A DNA stretch of 64,000 nt from Halopenitus persicus (GCF_002355635.1 NZ_AP017558.1:930001-994000), one strand, 5' to 3'. Positions 26,159 to 35,316 are shown, numbered from the stretch's first letter. A program made the numbers and translations. Notes: generated by a model from the sequence alone, not told the origin.

Positions 26159-26983
26159 TTAGCCGCGGAGGATGACCTGCTTGAGCCCGGTGAGCGACAC
26201 CGCCACGAGCAGGATCGCGGCCGCCAACAGCAGGAACAGCACGCTGATGACGTTCACCTCGGGACTGAACCCGTACCGGATCAGCCCCCACAGGTAGACC
26301 GGCAGCGTCTGCGTGGCCGTGTCACGGACGAAGTACGTGTAGACGAACTCGTTGAACGAGACCGTGAACGCCAGCAGCCCGCCGGCGATGACTCCCGGCA
26401 TGATGTTCGGGAGCGTCACCCGCCGGAACGTCCGGAGCTCGCTCGCGCCGAGGTCCTTCGAGGCCTCCTCGAGCGTCCGGTCGAAGCCGATCACCGTCGG
26501 GATGATGATCAGGGCGGCGAACGGCACGGTCCGGACGATGTGTGCGATCACGACCGTGGTGAACCCCGAGGAGAGGTTGATGTTCCCGAAGAACAGCGTC
26601 ATCGCGACGCCAGTCACGACCAGCGGGACGATGATCGGGAGGGTGAGCAGCGCCTGCAGGGCGTTCTTCCCGCGGAAGTCGTATCGCGCGACCCCGTAGG
26701 CTGCAAGGAGCGATATCAGGACCGTGATCGGCGTGGCGACGAAGCTGACACGCAGCGACGTCAGCGTGGCGCTGATGGCGTCGTCGTTGTTCAACACTTC
26801 GGCGTACCACCGCACCGTGTAGGTCTCCGGCGGGAACGAGAGGACCCCCTCGCCGGCGAACGACATCAGCACCACCACGCCGATCGGGATCCAGATCAGC
26901 GTCAGGATGAGGACCATCAGGCCGCGGCCGATGCGGTCCCCGTGACGGTGGATGAACCCCTCGAGGGCGTTGAACGCGCTCAT
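26159..26983 (-). CDS. ABC transporter permease, PotC-like
   Basis: A 274-residue inner-membrane permease with six predicted helices. The EAA loop that contacts the ATPase is visible as EEASKDLGASELRTFRRVTLP at about residues 171-191. It belongs to the spermidine/putrescine-type (PotC/YdcV) permeases. Its ATG overlaps the stop of the second permease gene (ATGA at 26980-26983), so the operon is ATPase - permease 1 - permease 2. The substrate is unknown; family members import polyamines, putrescine, opines, GABA or similar compounds. Confidence 0.93.
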   Translation of the reverse strand: MSAFNALEGFIHRHGDRIGRGLMVLILTLIWIPIGVVVLMSFAGEGVLSFPPETYTVRWYAEVLNNDDAISATLTSLRVSFVATPITVLISLLAAYGVARYDFRGKNALQALLTLPIIVPLVVTGVAMTLFFGNINLSSGFTTVVIAHIVRTVPFAALIIIPTVIGFDRTLEEASKDLGASELRTFRRVTLPNIMPGVIAGGLLAFTVSFNEFVYTYFVRDTATQTLPVYLWGLIRYGFSPEVNVISVLFLLLAAAILLVAVSLTGLKQVILRG

Positions 26984-27882
26984 TCGTCACCACCTCCGGC
27001 GAGCTTGCCGCCGGCACCCAGCCACGATCCGAGTCCGATCAGGAGCACGACGCCGACGGTGACGACCATCCCGAGCGCCGACCCGAACGGCCAGTTGAAC
27101 GACGCCGCGAACTGCTGTTCGATGACCATCCCGACCATCAACACGTTCGTTCCGCCCAGCAGGGCGGGCGTGATGAACGACCCGAACGCCGGGATCGCCA
27201 CGAGGACGATTCCCGCGATGACGCCGTTCTTCGTCATCGGGAGGGTCACGCGCAGGAACGTCTTGATCGGCCCGGCGCCGAGGTCCTTCGAGGCGTCGAT
27301 CAGGTCCCCGTCCATGTTCGTCAACGAGGCGTAGAACGGGAACGTCGCCAGGGGGAGCCACACGTATGCCAGCCCGATGAGCACGGCCGTGTGCGAGTAC
27401 ATGATACCGCTCGGCTCGCTCGCGAGTCCGACCAGGATCATCACGGTGTCCAGCACGCCGCCGCTCTGGAAGATGTTGATGAGCGCGTACATCCGGACGA
27501 TGTAGTTCGTCCAGAACGGGAGGATGATCAACAGGAGGACGATCGTCGCGCGCTTCGAGAATCGGGCGATGCTGTAGGCCAGCACGTAGCCGAGGACGAC
27601 GACGATGATCGTCGACTGGACGGTGAGCACCGCCGTTCGCCACAGGACCGTAATATACGTGTCGCCGGTGAAGATCCGGATGTAGTGTTCCAGGGTCAAC
27701 GGCGCGGGCGGCATGTCCGAGAGGAAGGACATCCACGCCATGGTCAGCAACGGCAGGATGAAGAACGCCACGAGCACCGAGGCCGGAATGCCGACGAGCA
27801 GTCCGAGACGGGCCCGGCGGTGTTCGCGGACGTATTCGGCGCCCGACTCGATCACCTGACGACTGCGATTCGCGACGCTCAC
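26980..27882 (-). CDS. ABC transporter permease, PotB-like
   Basis: A 300-residue permease with six helices and an EAA motif (DASKDLGAGPIKTFLRVTLP, about 197-216), paired with the PotC-like protein. The N-terminus (VREHRRARLGLLVGIPA) is cytoplasmic and basic. Its start overlaps the ATPase stop and its stop overlaps the next gene, so the three are translationally coupled. Confidence 0.93.
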   Translation of the reverse strand: MSVANRSRQVIESGAEYVREHRRARLGLLVGIPASVLVAFFILPLLTMAWMSFLSDMPPAPLTLEHYIRIFTGDTYITVLWRTAVLTVQSTIIVVVLGYVLAYSIARFSKRATIVLLLIILPFWTNYIVRMYALINIFQSGGVLDTVMILVGLASEPSGIMYSHTAVLIGLAYVWLPLATFPFYASLTNMDGDLIDASKDLGAGPIKTFLRVTLPMTKNGVIAGIVLVAIPAFGSFITPALLGGTNVLMVGMVIEQQFAASFNWPFGSALGMVVTVGVVLLIGLGSWLGAGGKLAGGGDE

Positions 27883-29000
27883 GGCTCACCACCGTCGCTT
27901 GCAGTCGGGACCGCCTTCTCCCCTTCCGGCGCGAAGAGGTACACCTCGTCCGCGGGCCACCAGACGGTGACGTCCTGGCCGATGTCGTAGGTGCGGTCCT
28001 CGGTGTTCGCGGTGAACGAGCCGTACTCCGTGTCGATGGTGTAGACCGTTTCATCCCCGGCGTACCCACGGTTTCGAACCTTGCCAGTGACCGAGAACAC
28101 GTCCTCGCGGTCGGGAGCACCCAGCGTGATCCCCGTCGGCCTGATGCCCACCGAGACGTCGGCGCCGACCTCCAGCGAGACCGCGTCGACGCACCGCCCG
28201 GCGGCGTTCGAGACGTGGATCCGGTTGCCCCGCGATTCGACGGTCACGTCGGTCCCGTTCGCCTCGACGACGGATGCGGGAACGAGGTTGATGTCGCCGA
28301 TGAACTGTGCAACGAACTTCGATGCGGGTTTGTCGTAGATGGTCTCGACGCTGTCGAGCTGTTCCATCTCCCCGTCGTTGAGCACGAGCATCCGGTCGGA
28401 GACCGCCATCGCGACCTCCTGGTCGTGGGTGACGTACAGGAAGGTGATCCCGGTCTCCTCCTGGATCCGCTGGAGTTCGAACTGCATGTGCTGGCGCAGC
28501 TTCCGGTCGAGGCTCGCCAGCGGCTCGTCGAAGAGGACGATCTTGGGCTCGTTCACGATCGCTCGCGCGAGCGCGACGCGCTGTTGTTCCCCGCCGGAGA
28601 GCTGGTCGATGTTCCGGTCCTGATAGCCCGAAAGCTCCACGACCTCCAGCATCTCCGCGATCCGCTCGCGCCGCTCGTCCTCCGGGACGCCGCTCTCGAC
28701 GAGGCCGTAGCCGATGTTCTCGGCCACCGTGAGGTGCGGGAAGAGCGCGAGGCTCTGGAACACCATGTTCACCTCGCGGTCGAACGGCGGGGCGGCGGTG
28801 ACGTCGGTGTCCTCGATCTCGATCGTTCCGGCGGTCGGCGTCTCGAAGCCGGCGATCATCCGGAGGATGGTCGATTTGCCCGATCCCGACGGGCCCAGGA
28901 TGGAGACGAACTCGCCGTCGCTCACCTCGAAGTTCACGTCGTCGACCGCGACCAGATCGCCGAACTCCTTTCGGAGGTCGGATATCGTGAGGACCGACAT
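27879..29000 (-). CDS. ABC transporter ATP-binding protein, PotA-like
   Basis: A 373-residue ATPase with Walker A GPSGSGKST (about 36-44), the Q-loop VFQSLALFPHLT, the signature LSGGEQQRVALARA (about 134-147), Walker B IVLFDEP and the switch His in LYVTHDQEVAMA. The C-terminal 120 residues form the TOBE/OB regulatory domain typical of polyamine-type importers. The longer ORF (TTG at 29171) adds 57 residues unlike the family, so the ATG at 29000 is used. A TATA box at 29203-29211 would give a transcript with a leader of roughly 180 nt. Confidence 0.94.
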   Translation of the reverse strand: MSVLTISDLRKEFGDLVAVDDVNFEVSDGEFVSILGPSGSGKSTILRMIAGFETPTAGTIEIEDTDVTAAPPFDREVNMVFQSLALFPHLTVAENIGYGLVESGVPEDERRERIAEMLEVVELSGYQDRNIDQLSGGEQQRVALARAIVNEPKIVLFDEPLASLDRKLRQHMQFELQRIQEETGITFLYVTHDQEVAMAVSDRMLVLNDGEMEQLDSVETIYDKPASKFVAQFIGDINLVPASVVEANGTDVTVESRGNRIHVSNAAGRCVDAVSLEVGADVSVGIRPTGITLGAPDREDVFSVTGKVRNRGYAGDETVYTIDTEYGSFTANTEDRTYDIGQDVTVWWPADEVYLFAPEGEKAVPTASDGGEP

Positions 29001-29565
29001 GTTATGCGTCCCGTGGGCGGTGGGTGGTCCGTGCGTGGCCCGGGCACTCGGTTCCGGTCGTCGGCACGGACGGGCGAACGCACTGGCGGCTCGATCCGAT
29101 GCTCGACGTACCGAAGCCGTCGCCGATGGACGCCCGAGTGACGTCTCGTCGGCCGGTACTAGTGTGATCAAACGGCATACCCTGACGGTGCCAATGGTAG
29201 GTTATAAAATTTGTGTTCCAGCGTCCCCATCGAGCGACCCGAAACCGGACGAAACCGTCGGGGTCGATGGGTCAGCCACCGCTCCACAGGAGTGATCGTC
29301 GTCGTGGCGTGACCCCCGCCGGCCATCGTTCGAATGCCGGATCGGTATGTCCGAACGATAGCCGACCAGTTACTGATGGATTCGCGCTCGCTCCGTCACG
29401 GGGCGTTGGGTGATATGTACAAACACGACCACGAACGCGGTCGAACGGATCACGCTCCCCGAAACACGATCGTCGCTGGAACGTCGATCGATAGTAAAAA
29501 CGGTTGGGCTCTGAGCGCGACCTCCGGGATGGAGATCGCCATCCTCGAATTCAGGCGGCGTCGAT
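29001..29565. other. Intergenic region with promoter and long 5' leader of the ABC operon
   Basis: This 565-bp gap lies between the 3' end of the solute-binding protein gene and the ATPase gene, both on the minus strand. The part near 29203-29216 is a short AT-rich block with a minus-strand TATA box, and 29001-29180 would be leader RNA. The part from 29290 to 29560 shows no ORF, RNA gene or repeat that I can support; AT-rich runs near 29490 may hold a terminator for the binding-protein gene. Confidence 0.5.
29203..29211 (-). promoter_or_regulatory. TATA box of the ABC importer operon
   Basis: The minus-strand element TTTTATAAC predicts a start site near 29180 and therefore an unusually long leader ahead of the ATPase ATG at 29000. 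Confidence 0.5.
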
Positions 29566-30705
29566 CTAGGCGGCCTTGACGTTGGTCCAGATCTGGTCGA
29601 ACTGCTCGCGCAGTTCGTCCGAGAGCGGCTCGATGAACATCGCGTTGTCCGACATCGACTGGGGCCACTGCAGGAACTCGAGTTCCTCCTCGGAGAGCTG
29701 ATCGGAGAGCTCCTCTTCGAGACCGTCGATCGGGGCCACGTATCCCATCGTCGGCGCCTTCTGTGAGGTGTTTGCCGGCTTGGACCCGAAGTCGGTCCAG
29801 GCGACGGCCGCTCGCGGGTTCGGCGCTCCCTGCGGGATCACGAACGTGTCGTAGGTGTACATGAATCCCTCCTGAGTGTTGGACATGTCGATCGGGATGT
29901 CCTGGTTGAACTGGCCGTCGTAGGTGCGGCCATCGGTGTAGACGGCCGCGACGATCTCCTCGTTATCGAACATCTGGAGGACGGTGGAGTGGTCCTGCCA
30001 GTAGGTGTTGTTGAGGTCCTTCTGCTGGATGAGGACCTCCTCGAGCTCGTCGAAGTCGTCGGGATCGTTGGGGTCCTGCCCGGTGTAGAGGGCGGCGACG
30101 CGACAGGCGACCTCCCCCCAGTCCTGCATGCTGACCATCCCGTCGAGGTCCGACTCCCACAGCACGTCCCACGAGCCCGGGTCCTCGTCGAAGTAGTCCG
30201 TGCTGTAGGTGAGCGGATGCGCGACGATCGTCTCCGGGATCGCGTAGACGTTGCCGTCCGCCGAGTAATACTCCTCGGCGTCCGAACGGGCGAGGTCGTT
30301 GAGCGCGTCCCATCCCTCCATCTTCTCGGCCGGAAGCGGGTGGAGGAAGTCGTTGTTCATCGACCGCACGACCCACGCGCTCGTCGCCGAGATGCTGTCG
30401 ATCTCCTCGTTGCCGGCCTCCAACTGGGTGTACCACTCGCTGGGGTTGGAGTACGCCGCCGTCGAGACGGAGGTCTCGTACTCGCTCTCGAACTCCTCGA
30501 CGGCCCAGTCGACCCAGCCGTCGTACCAGTTCCAGACGTTGACGTTGTCCTCCAGATCGCTGGGCGGAACCTCGAGGTCAGCGGGATTCACGTCCTCGCC
30601 ACCGCCGCCGTTGCCGCCCATACAGCCGGCGAGTCCGATCGCTCCGCCGGCGGCTGCGGTTCGCATTACGTCACGCCGAGTGACATCGTTGGTATCAAAC
30701 GACAT
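29566..30705 (-). CDS. Extracellular solute-binding lipoprotein, PotD-like
   Basis: A 379-residue secreted binding protein. The N-terminus has a twin-arginine motif (TRRDVM) and an Ala/Gly-rich hydrophobic stretch ending in the lipobox LAGC (about residues 25-28), so it is probably Tat-exported and lipid-anchored. A Gly-rich linker follows. The mature part (NVNVWNWYDGWVDWAVEEF and onward) is a spermidine/putrescine-binding-type fold with several Trp/Tyr/Asp residues available for cationic ligands. It delivers substrate to the permease-ATPase operon downstream, although it is separated from it by 565 bp and probably transcribed on its own. The start is the ATG at 30705, set by the promoter palindrome 26 nt upstream. 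Confidence 0.9.
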   Translation of the reverse strand: MSFDTNDVTRRDVMRTAAAGGAIGLAGCMGGNGGGGEDVNPADLEVPPSDLEDNVNVWNWYDGWVDWAVEEFESEYETSVSTAAYSNPSEWYTQLEAGNEEIDSISATSAWVVRSMNNDFLHPLPAEKMEGWDALNDLARSDAEEYYSADGNVYAIPETIVAHPLTYSTDYFDEDPGSWDVLWESDLDGMVSMQDWGEVACRVAALYTGQDPNDPDDFDELEEVLIQQKDLNNTYWQDHSTVLQMFDNEEIVAAVYTDGRTYDGQFNQDIPIDMSNTQEGFMYTYDTFVIPQGAPNPRAAVAWTDFGSKPANTSQKAPTMGYVAPIDGLEEELSDQLSEEELEFLQWPQSMSDNAMFIEPLSDELREQFDQIWTNVKAA

Positions 30706-30720
30706 AGGCACAAGTTGTAG

Positions 30721-30739
30721 CAACCCTTAATAAAGGTTG
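30721..30739 (-). promoter_or_regulatory. 19-bp near-perfect palindrome overlapping a TATA box
   Basis: The sequence CAACCCTTAATAAAGGTTG has one mismatched pair. Its centre holds the minus-strand TTTATTAA (30727-30734), about 25-26 nt upstream of the binding-protein ATG. A symmetric site covering the TATA box is the expected form of a repressor operator. The divergent IclR-type gene at 30841 is the obvious candidate regulator. Confidence 0.6.
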
Positions 30740-30840
30740 TTGTACCGCCCCAACGGAGCGGCGATCGTCCAACCGCGAGCCGCCGTTCGAGGGTTTTGAT
30801 CCTCACAAAACTTACGTCGATACGACCCGTCCGCGTCCGT

Positions 30841-31710
30841 ATGCCGGACCAATCGGACAGCCGTCGTATCGGAGCGGTTCAGCGCACCTGTGAGATCCTC
30901 ACGGCGATGCGTACCCAGGACGGGAGCTCCGTCTCCGAGTTGAGCGATCGCGTCGATCTCTCGGTCGGGGCCGTTCACACGCACCTCGCCACCCTCCGGG
31001 AGTACGGCCTCGTCGTCAAGGAGGGAACGACCTATCGGCTGGGCCCGCAGCTGGTCCCGTTCGGCGAGTTCGTCAAACACCACTCGTCGCTGTATCAGGC
31101 GGCGCGACCGGAACTCGACGAACTCGCCGCGGAAACCGGCGAATGTGCACATCTCCTCGTCGAGAACAACGGCTTGAGCGTGTTCCTCTACGAGGCGTTC
31201 GGCGACAACGCGGTCGGAACGAGTTACCACGTCCGGTCTCGAACGATCCCGCCACACCACCTCCACTACCACGCGTCGGGAAAGGCGCTGCTCGCCCACT
31301 ATCCGGCCGACCGCGTTGACGAGATCGTCGCGGAACACGGCCTCGAGCCGGCGACCGAGGAGACGATCACTGACCGTGAGACCCTTCGTTCGACGTTCGA
31401 GACCATCCGCGAGCGGGGATACGCGTTGAACGACGAGGAGGAGATCCGCGGGATCCGGGCGGTCGGCGCACCGATACTCGACGAGGACGACGAGCCCGTG
31501 GGCGCGATAAGCTTCTCCGCACCCCGAAGTCGCCTGCAGGGCGAGCGGTTCACGCGAGCGGCCCCGGAGCGACTGTTGAGCGTCGCGAACGTGATCGAGG
31601 TGAACCTCCAGACGGGTGACTACCCGACACCCCGGGACCGCCACGCCGAGATCGGTGACCGGGTGTATCGCGGCGATCCCCTCGGTGACGGCGCCCCGGA
31701 ACACTCGTGA
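30841..31710 (+). CDS. IclR-family transcriptional regulator
   Basis: A 289-residue regulator. The N-terminal winged helix (about 8-70: RRIGAVQRTCEILTAM, then SVSELSDRVDLSVGAVHTHLATLREYGLV) is followed by a ligand-binding GAF-like domain with the usual IclR landmarks (HHLHYHASGKALLAHYP about 140-156, and RGYALNDEEEIRGIRAVGAPI about 200-220). IclR proteins sense small organic molecules and control catabolic or transport genes. It is divergent from the solute-binding protein gene, whose promoter carries a palindrome. The ATG at 30841 is chosen; a weak TATA-like CTTACG lies 28 nt upstream. Confidence 0.92.
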   Translation: MPDQSDSRRIGAVQRTCEILTAMRTQDGSSVSELSDRVDLSVGAVHTHLATLREYGLVVKEGTTYRLGPQLVPFGEFVKHHSSLYQAARPELDELAAETGECAHLLVENNGLSVFLYEAFGDNAVGTSYHVRSRTIPPHHLHYHASGKALLAHYPADRVDEIVAEHGLEPATEETITDRETLRSTFETIRERGYALNDEEEIRGIRAVGAPILDEDDEPVGAISFSAPRSRLQGERFTRAAPERLLSVANVIEVNLQTGDYPTPRDRHAEIGDRVYRGDPLGDGAPEHS

Positions 31711-31850
31711 TGGACTGACGATCCGGTTCGATCGGCCGCTCCCGGGTCGGGGGTGAAGCAGGGTCAATACGGGAGCCCGCCGACGCGGTGAACGGGCCGC
31801 GAGCCGCCCCTGGAAAGCGACGTCGCCGACTCCGGCCACGACGTGGAAAG

Positions 31851-31857
31851 GTATATC
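31851..31857 (+). promoter_or_regulatory. TATA box of the M20 amidohydrolase gene
   Basis: GTATATC is centred 28 nt before the GTG at 31882, supporting a leaderless GTG start over the ATG at 31843, which lies upstream of this element. Confidence 0.6.
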
Positions 31858-31881
31858 TCCCCGGGTAGCGATCGCCGTGGT

Positions 31882-33141
31882 GTGAGATCGTTTGCCAGCG
31901 CGTACGGCGAGGACCTCGAACGGTTCACCGAGGAGTTGCTGCGGTTCCGATCAACCAGCGGCCGGGAGCTGCCGGCGCAGAACTGGTTCGAGGACCGGCT
32001 GGCCGACCTCGGGTTCGAGACGTATCGATGGGACGTCGACGCCGACGCGCTCGCGACGATCGATTCGTTCCCCACGGCCGCGGAGATCGACGCCGCGGAC
32101 CGGCCCGGAGTCGCCGGCGTCCTCGAGTTCGGCGACCCGGACGCGGGACCGACCCTGGTGTTGAACGGCCACGTCGACGTCGTGCCGGCCGACGACTCGT
32201 CCTGGGAGACCGACCCCTTCGAGCCGCACTGGGAGGACGGCACGCTCACCGCCCGCGGGGCGGCCGACATGAAGACCAACCTCGCGCTGCTGGTCTTCGT
32301 CGCGAAGTGGCTCCACGACGAGCATCGGAACGACCTCGACGGTCGGCTCGTCGTCGAGAGCGTCACCGGCGAGGAGGAGGGCGGCATCGCCGCGCCCGCG
32401 GCCGCGCTCTCGAACCCGTATCCCTTCGAGCGCGACGCGGCGATCGTGACGGAGCCGACGGACTTCGACGTGGTGACCGCGACCGCGGGCGTCCTGATGA
32501 AGGAGTTGACCGTCCGCGGCCGCTCGGCGCACGCCGCCACGCGGTGGCGCGGCGAATCGGCGCTCGTTCACTTCGAGCGGATCCATCAGGCCCTCCGGGA
32601 TCTCGAGACCGAACGGCACGACCGCCTGGAACATCCGCTCTACGACTATCCGATCAACTGTCCGATGAACGTCGGAACGGCGCAGGTCGGCGACTGGGTC
32701 TCGAACGTGCCGGCGACCGCCACGGCGCAGTTCCGGATCGGCTTCCTCCCCGGCGAGACGCTCGCGGCGGTGGAACGGGAGTACGAGGACCGCCTCGAGG
32801 CGGTCGTCGCTGATGACGAGTGGCTGTCGGCGCATCCGCCGTCCTTCGAGCGTCGTTCGATCCACTTCGAACCCGCCGAGCAGGACCCGGAGGCACCCAT
32901 CGTCCGCGCGATGCAGTCGGCGCTGGGTGAGGCCGGATACGAGGACGTCGATCCGGTCGGGAAGACGTACAGCTCCGACTCGCGATTCTACATCGAGGCC
33001 GGGATCCCGAGCGTCATCTTCGGTCCCGGAACCATCGACCAGGCCCACTTCCCGAACGAGTCGATCGAATGGGACGACGTCCTCGCCGCGGGCGACGTGC
33101 TCGCGGCGGCGTGTCGTCGGTTCCTGGCCGGCGAGGTGTAA
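31882..33141 (+). CDS. M20-family metallohydrolase (ArgE/DapE type)
   Basis: A 419-residue dizinc amidohydrolase. Metal ligands lie in LNGHVDVVPAD (His and Asp, about 95-105), the bridging Asp in ARGAADMKTNLA (about 126-137), the general-base Glu pair in VTGEEEGG (about 162-169) and a final His in DQAHFPNESIEW (about 390). Members deacylate N-acyl amino acids or cleave peptides. The lid-domain GRSAHAATRW motif is present. It is followed by an aminotransferase gene in the same direction, which suggests release of an amine or amino acid and its transamination. The GTG start was chosen by TATA spacing. The stop codon lies in a 26-bp tandem repeat. Confidence 0.88.
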   Translation: MRSFASAYGEDLERFTEELLRFRSTSGRELPAQNWFEDRLADLGFETYRWDVDADALATIDSFPTAAEIDAADRPGVAGVLEFGDPDAGPTLVLNGHVDVVPADDSSWETDPFEPHWEDGTLTARGAADMKTNLALLVFVAKWLHDEHRNDLDGRLVVESVTGEEEGGIAAPAAALSNPYPFERDAAIVTEPTDFDVVTATAGVLMKELTVRGRSAHAATRWRGESALVHFERIHQALRDLETERHDRLEHPLYDYPINCPMNVGTAQVGDWVSNVPATATAQFRIGFLPGETLAAVEREYEDRLEAVVADDEWLSAHPPSFERRSIHFEPAEQDPEAPIVRAMQSALGEAGYEDVDPVGKTYSSDSRFYIEAGIPSVIFGPGTIDQAHFPNESIEWDDVLAAGDVLAAACRRFLAGEV

Positions 33142-33195
33142 CGCTGCTCCTGGCCGGCGAGGCGTAACGCTGCTCCTGATCAGCGAGGCGTGACG
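33124..33195 (+). repeat. 26-bp tandem repeat spanning a stop codon
   Basis: Units at 33124-33149, 33150-33175 and a partial 33176-33195 repeat the last codons and the TAA (33139-33141) of the M20 gene. In the later copies the stop is retained as TAA or TGA. Confidence 0.88.
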
Positions 33196-33235
33196 TCGGT
33201 CTCAGGGGACATCCCGTCTGGATCCTTCAGAAATG

Positions 33236-33243
33236 TTTATATA
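33236..33243 (+). promoter_or_regulatory. TATA box of the aminotransferase gene
   Basis: TTTATATA is centred 27-28 nt before the ATG at 33267, favouring that start over the GTG at 33252. Confidence 0.65.
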
Positions 33244-33266
33244 GGTGGTTCGTGTCGGAGGTTGAT

Positions 33267-34547
33267 ATGGGGTCACAGAGCGGTCAGTTCATGCCAGCGG
33301 TATCGCGATTCATCGGCGAGGAGACGCCGGAGCTCGTCGAGGGACACGGGGCGACGGTGGTCGACGCCGACGGGAACGAGTACGTCGACTTCTTCGCCCA
33401 GCACGCGGCGATGTCCCACGGCTATTCCCATCCCGAGGTCGTCTCGGCGGTGACCGAACAGACGGAGCGGCTCAACTTCAGCGCCTACGACTTCCCGACG
33501 GAGCCGAGCAGGCGACTCACCGAACGCCTGGCCGAGGTGGCGCCCGGCGATCTCGAGCGGTCCTACTTCGTCAACTCCGGGTCGGAGGCCGTCGAGGTGG
33601 CGCTCACGCTCGCCCGTCGCGCGACGGGCAACCACGAGTTCCTCGCCCTCGGTGAGGCCTTCCACGGCCGAACGTACGGCGCGCGCTCGCTCGTCGGGTG
33701 GTCTGGATATCGGGAGGGATTCGGTCCGTTCCTCCCGTCGGTCACCCACGTACCCTCCTACAACTGCGAGGAGTTCCCGGGGGGAGAACCCGAGACCGGC
33801 GCCGAGTACGCGGACATCCTGGAGTACGTCCTCGAGTACCAGGTCTCCGACGTCGCCGCCTTCATCGCCGAGCCGATGTTCGGAACGGCGGGCAACATCC
33901 CGGCTCCGGAGGGATACTTCAAGCGTGTGAAGGAGATCTGCGACGACCACGGCATCCTCTTCATCGCCGACGAGGTGATCACGGGGTTCGGCCGGACCGG
34001 GAAGCCGTTCGGGATCGACCACTACGACGTCGAGCCCGACGTGATGACCACGGCGAAGGCGCTCGGCGGCGGGATGCCGATCGGCGCGACGATCGCGACG
34101 CCCGAGGTCGCCGACGCCTTCGAGAGCATGGATTACTTCTCGACGTTCGGCGGCAATCCCGTCGCCACGGCAGCCGGGCTCGCCAGCCTCGACGTCTTCG
34201 AGGATGAGGACCTCGCCGGAAACGCGGCCGAGGCCGGCGAGTACCTCCTGGACCGGCTGCACGATCTGCAGTCGTCGTATCCGTTCATCGGAGAGATCCG
34301 CGGTCGCGGCCTGTTGATCGGGGTCGACCTCGTCGACCCGGACGACGGGTCCCCGCTCGCGAAGGACCACAGCATCGATCTCCGCCGTGACGCGATCGAT
34401 CGAGGGCTGATCCTGCCGGCCGGACAGGGATGGAACGGGAACACCATCCGGATCAACCCGCCGCTCGTCATCGACGACGACGAGATCGACCGCGGCGTCG
34501 CCGTGATGGACGAGTGTTTCGAGCTGTTGGCCGACCGGCTCGCGTAG
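33267..34547 (+). CDS. Class III aminotransferase (PLP)
   Basis: A 426-residue enzyme. The cofactor Asp is in FIADEVITGFGRTG (about 234-247), the Schiff-base Lys in MTTAKALGGGMPIGA (about 262-276), and SGSEAVEVALTLARRATG (about 99-116) is the phosphate-binding region. Class III enzymes act on omega-amino groups: beta-alanine, GABA, putrescine, ornithine derivatives or alanine-glyoxylate. Next to a polyamine-type importer, an M20 hydrolase and a carbamoylase family member, an omega-amino acid or diamine substrate is likely. It has its own promoter. Confidence 0.9.
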   Translation: MGSQSGQFMPAVSRFIGEETPELVEGHGATVVDADGNEYVDFFAQHAAMSHGYSHPEVVSAVTEQTERLNFSAYDFPTEPSRRLTERLAEVAPGDLERSYFVNSGSEAVEVALTLARRATGNHEFLALGEAFHGRTYGARSLVGWSGYREGFGPFLPSVTHVPSYNCEEFPGGEPETGAEYADILEYVLEYQVSDVAAFIAEPMFGTAGNIPAPEGYFKRVKEICDDHGILFIADEVITGFGRTGKPFGIDHYDVEPDVMTTAKALGGGMPIGATIATPEVADAFESMDYFSTFGGNPVATAAGLASLDVFEDEDLAGNAAEAGEYLLDRLHDLQSSYPFIGEIRGRGLLIGVDLVDPDDGSPLAKDHSIDLRRDAIDRGLILPAGQGWNGNTIRINPPLVIDDDEIDRGVAVMDECFELLADRLA

Positions 34548-35316
34548 CCGGACCAGCCGCCACCCACCCTTTTCAGGACGTCGCGGTTCGTGCACCCGTC
34601 GGTCGTGTAGCGACACGTGCATCGTCCCGTGCACCCGGGCAGAGCGGACGCCGAGTCGCTCGTTCGGTGACCGTGCCGCCCGCTGTACGAGGAGCCACGG
34701 GCCCTCGAAACGCTCCGCTCGGCCGCCGAATGTCGTTTTGCGGGACTCAAAAATCGGCCATGTTTTGGCTCGTTTCCGCGGTCGAATCGATCGACTATCA
34801 CACGGATATGTCTGTAATCCATCCGCAGATATTTTGTCCCTCACAAAACCCGATCCCGGGAGGAATAGTCGTGGGTGAAACACCAACGAACGGTCGTTTT
34901 TAAGCACATATTCCAACGAACTCACACTGATATCGGCTTGTTTATATACTATATTTATAAATATAAACCCACATAATGCATATTTATGTACTTTATATCG
35001 CAAAATATCTCCAAAATTTTCACTGAGTGGCTAGTAATGAAATGTTTTAAAAATATAGTCTTGGATTTAGTTCCGTGATTTCTGGGCAGGTATCGTGGAA
35101 GAATGACTAATCCCGTTGGAGAACACACCGGCACCGAGTCGGGACTGCCTCCCGTCCGCATCTCGTCCCGTCCACGGCCGTTCCGTCGTCCGCATCTCGT
35201 CCCGTCCACGACCGTTCCGTCGTCCGCATCTCGTCCCGTCCGTTCGGCGGTACGGTGATGATCGACTCACCGACGAGGACCAACTATTTGCCGGTCGGGC
35301 CCCCTTGTGGCACGTA
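34548..35316. other. Long intergenic region with AT-rich block
   Basis: This 769-bp gap has three parts. 34560-34730 is GC-rich with no ORF of note. 34880-35075 is very AT-rich and contains a perfect 16-bp palindrome (TATATTTATAAATATA, 34950-34965) plus several TATA-like runs. 35157-35241 is a 34-bp tandem array. I see no RNA gene. The AT block is far from both flanking coding starts and may be a regulatory or foreign remnant. Confidence 0.6.
35157..35241. repeat. 34-bp tandem repeat, 2.5 copies
   Basis: Units at 35157-35190 and 35191-35224, differing at one base, plus a partial third copy lie just upstream of the pilin-like gene. Confidence 0.9.

Noticed and set aside
24357-26291. Very long antisense ORF over the TPP-enzyme gene
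   Set aside because: It is a GC-driven shadow frame with Arg/Asp/Gly-rich composition and no motif; the plus-strand gene is clear.
24773-27334. 853-codon plus-strand ORF across three genes
   Set aside because: It spans parts of convergent, well-supported genes and shows only Arg/Pro-rich low-complexity sequence.
33273-35003. Long minus-strand ORF over the aminotransferase
   Set aside because: Shadow of a convincing PLP enzyme; low-complexity translation.
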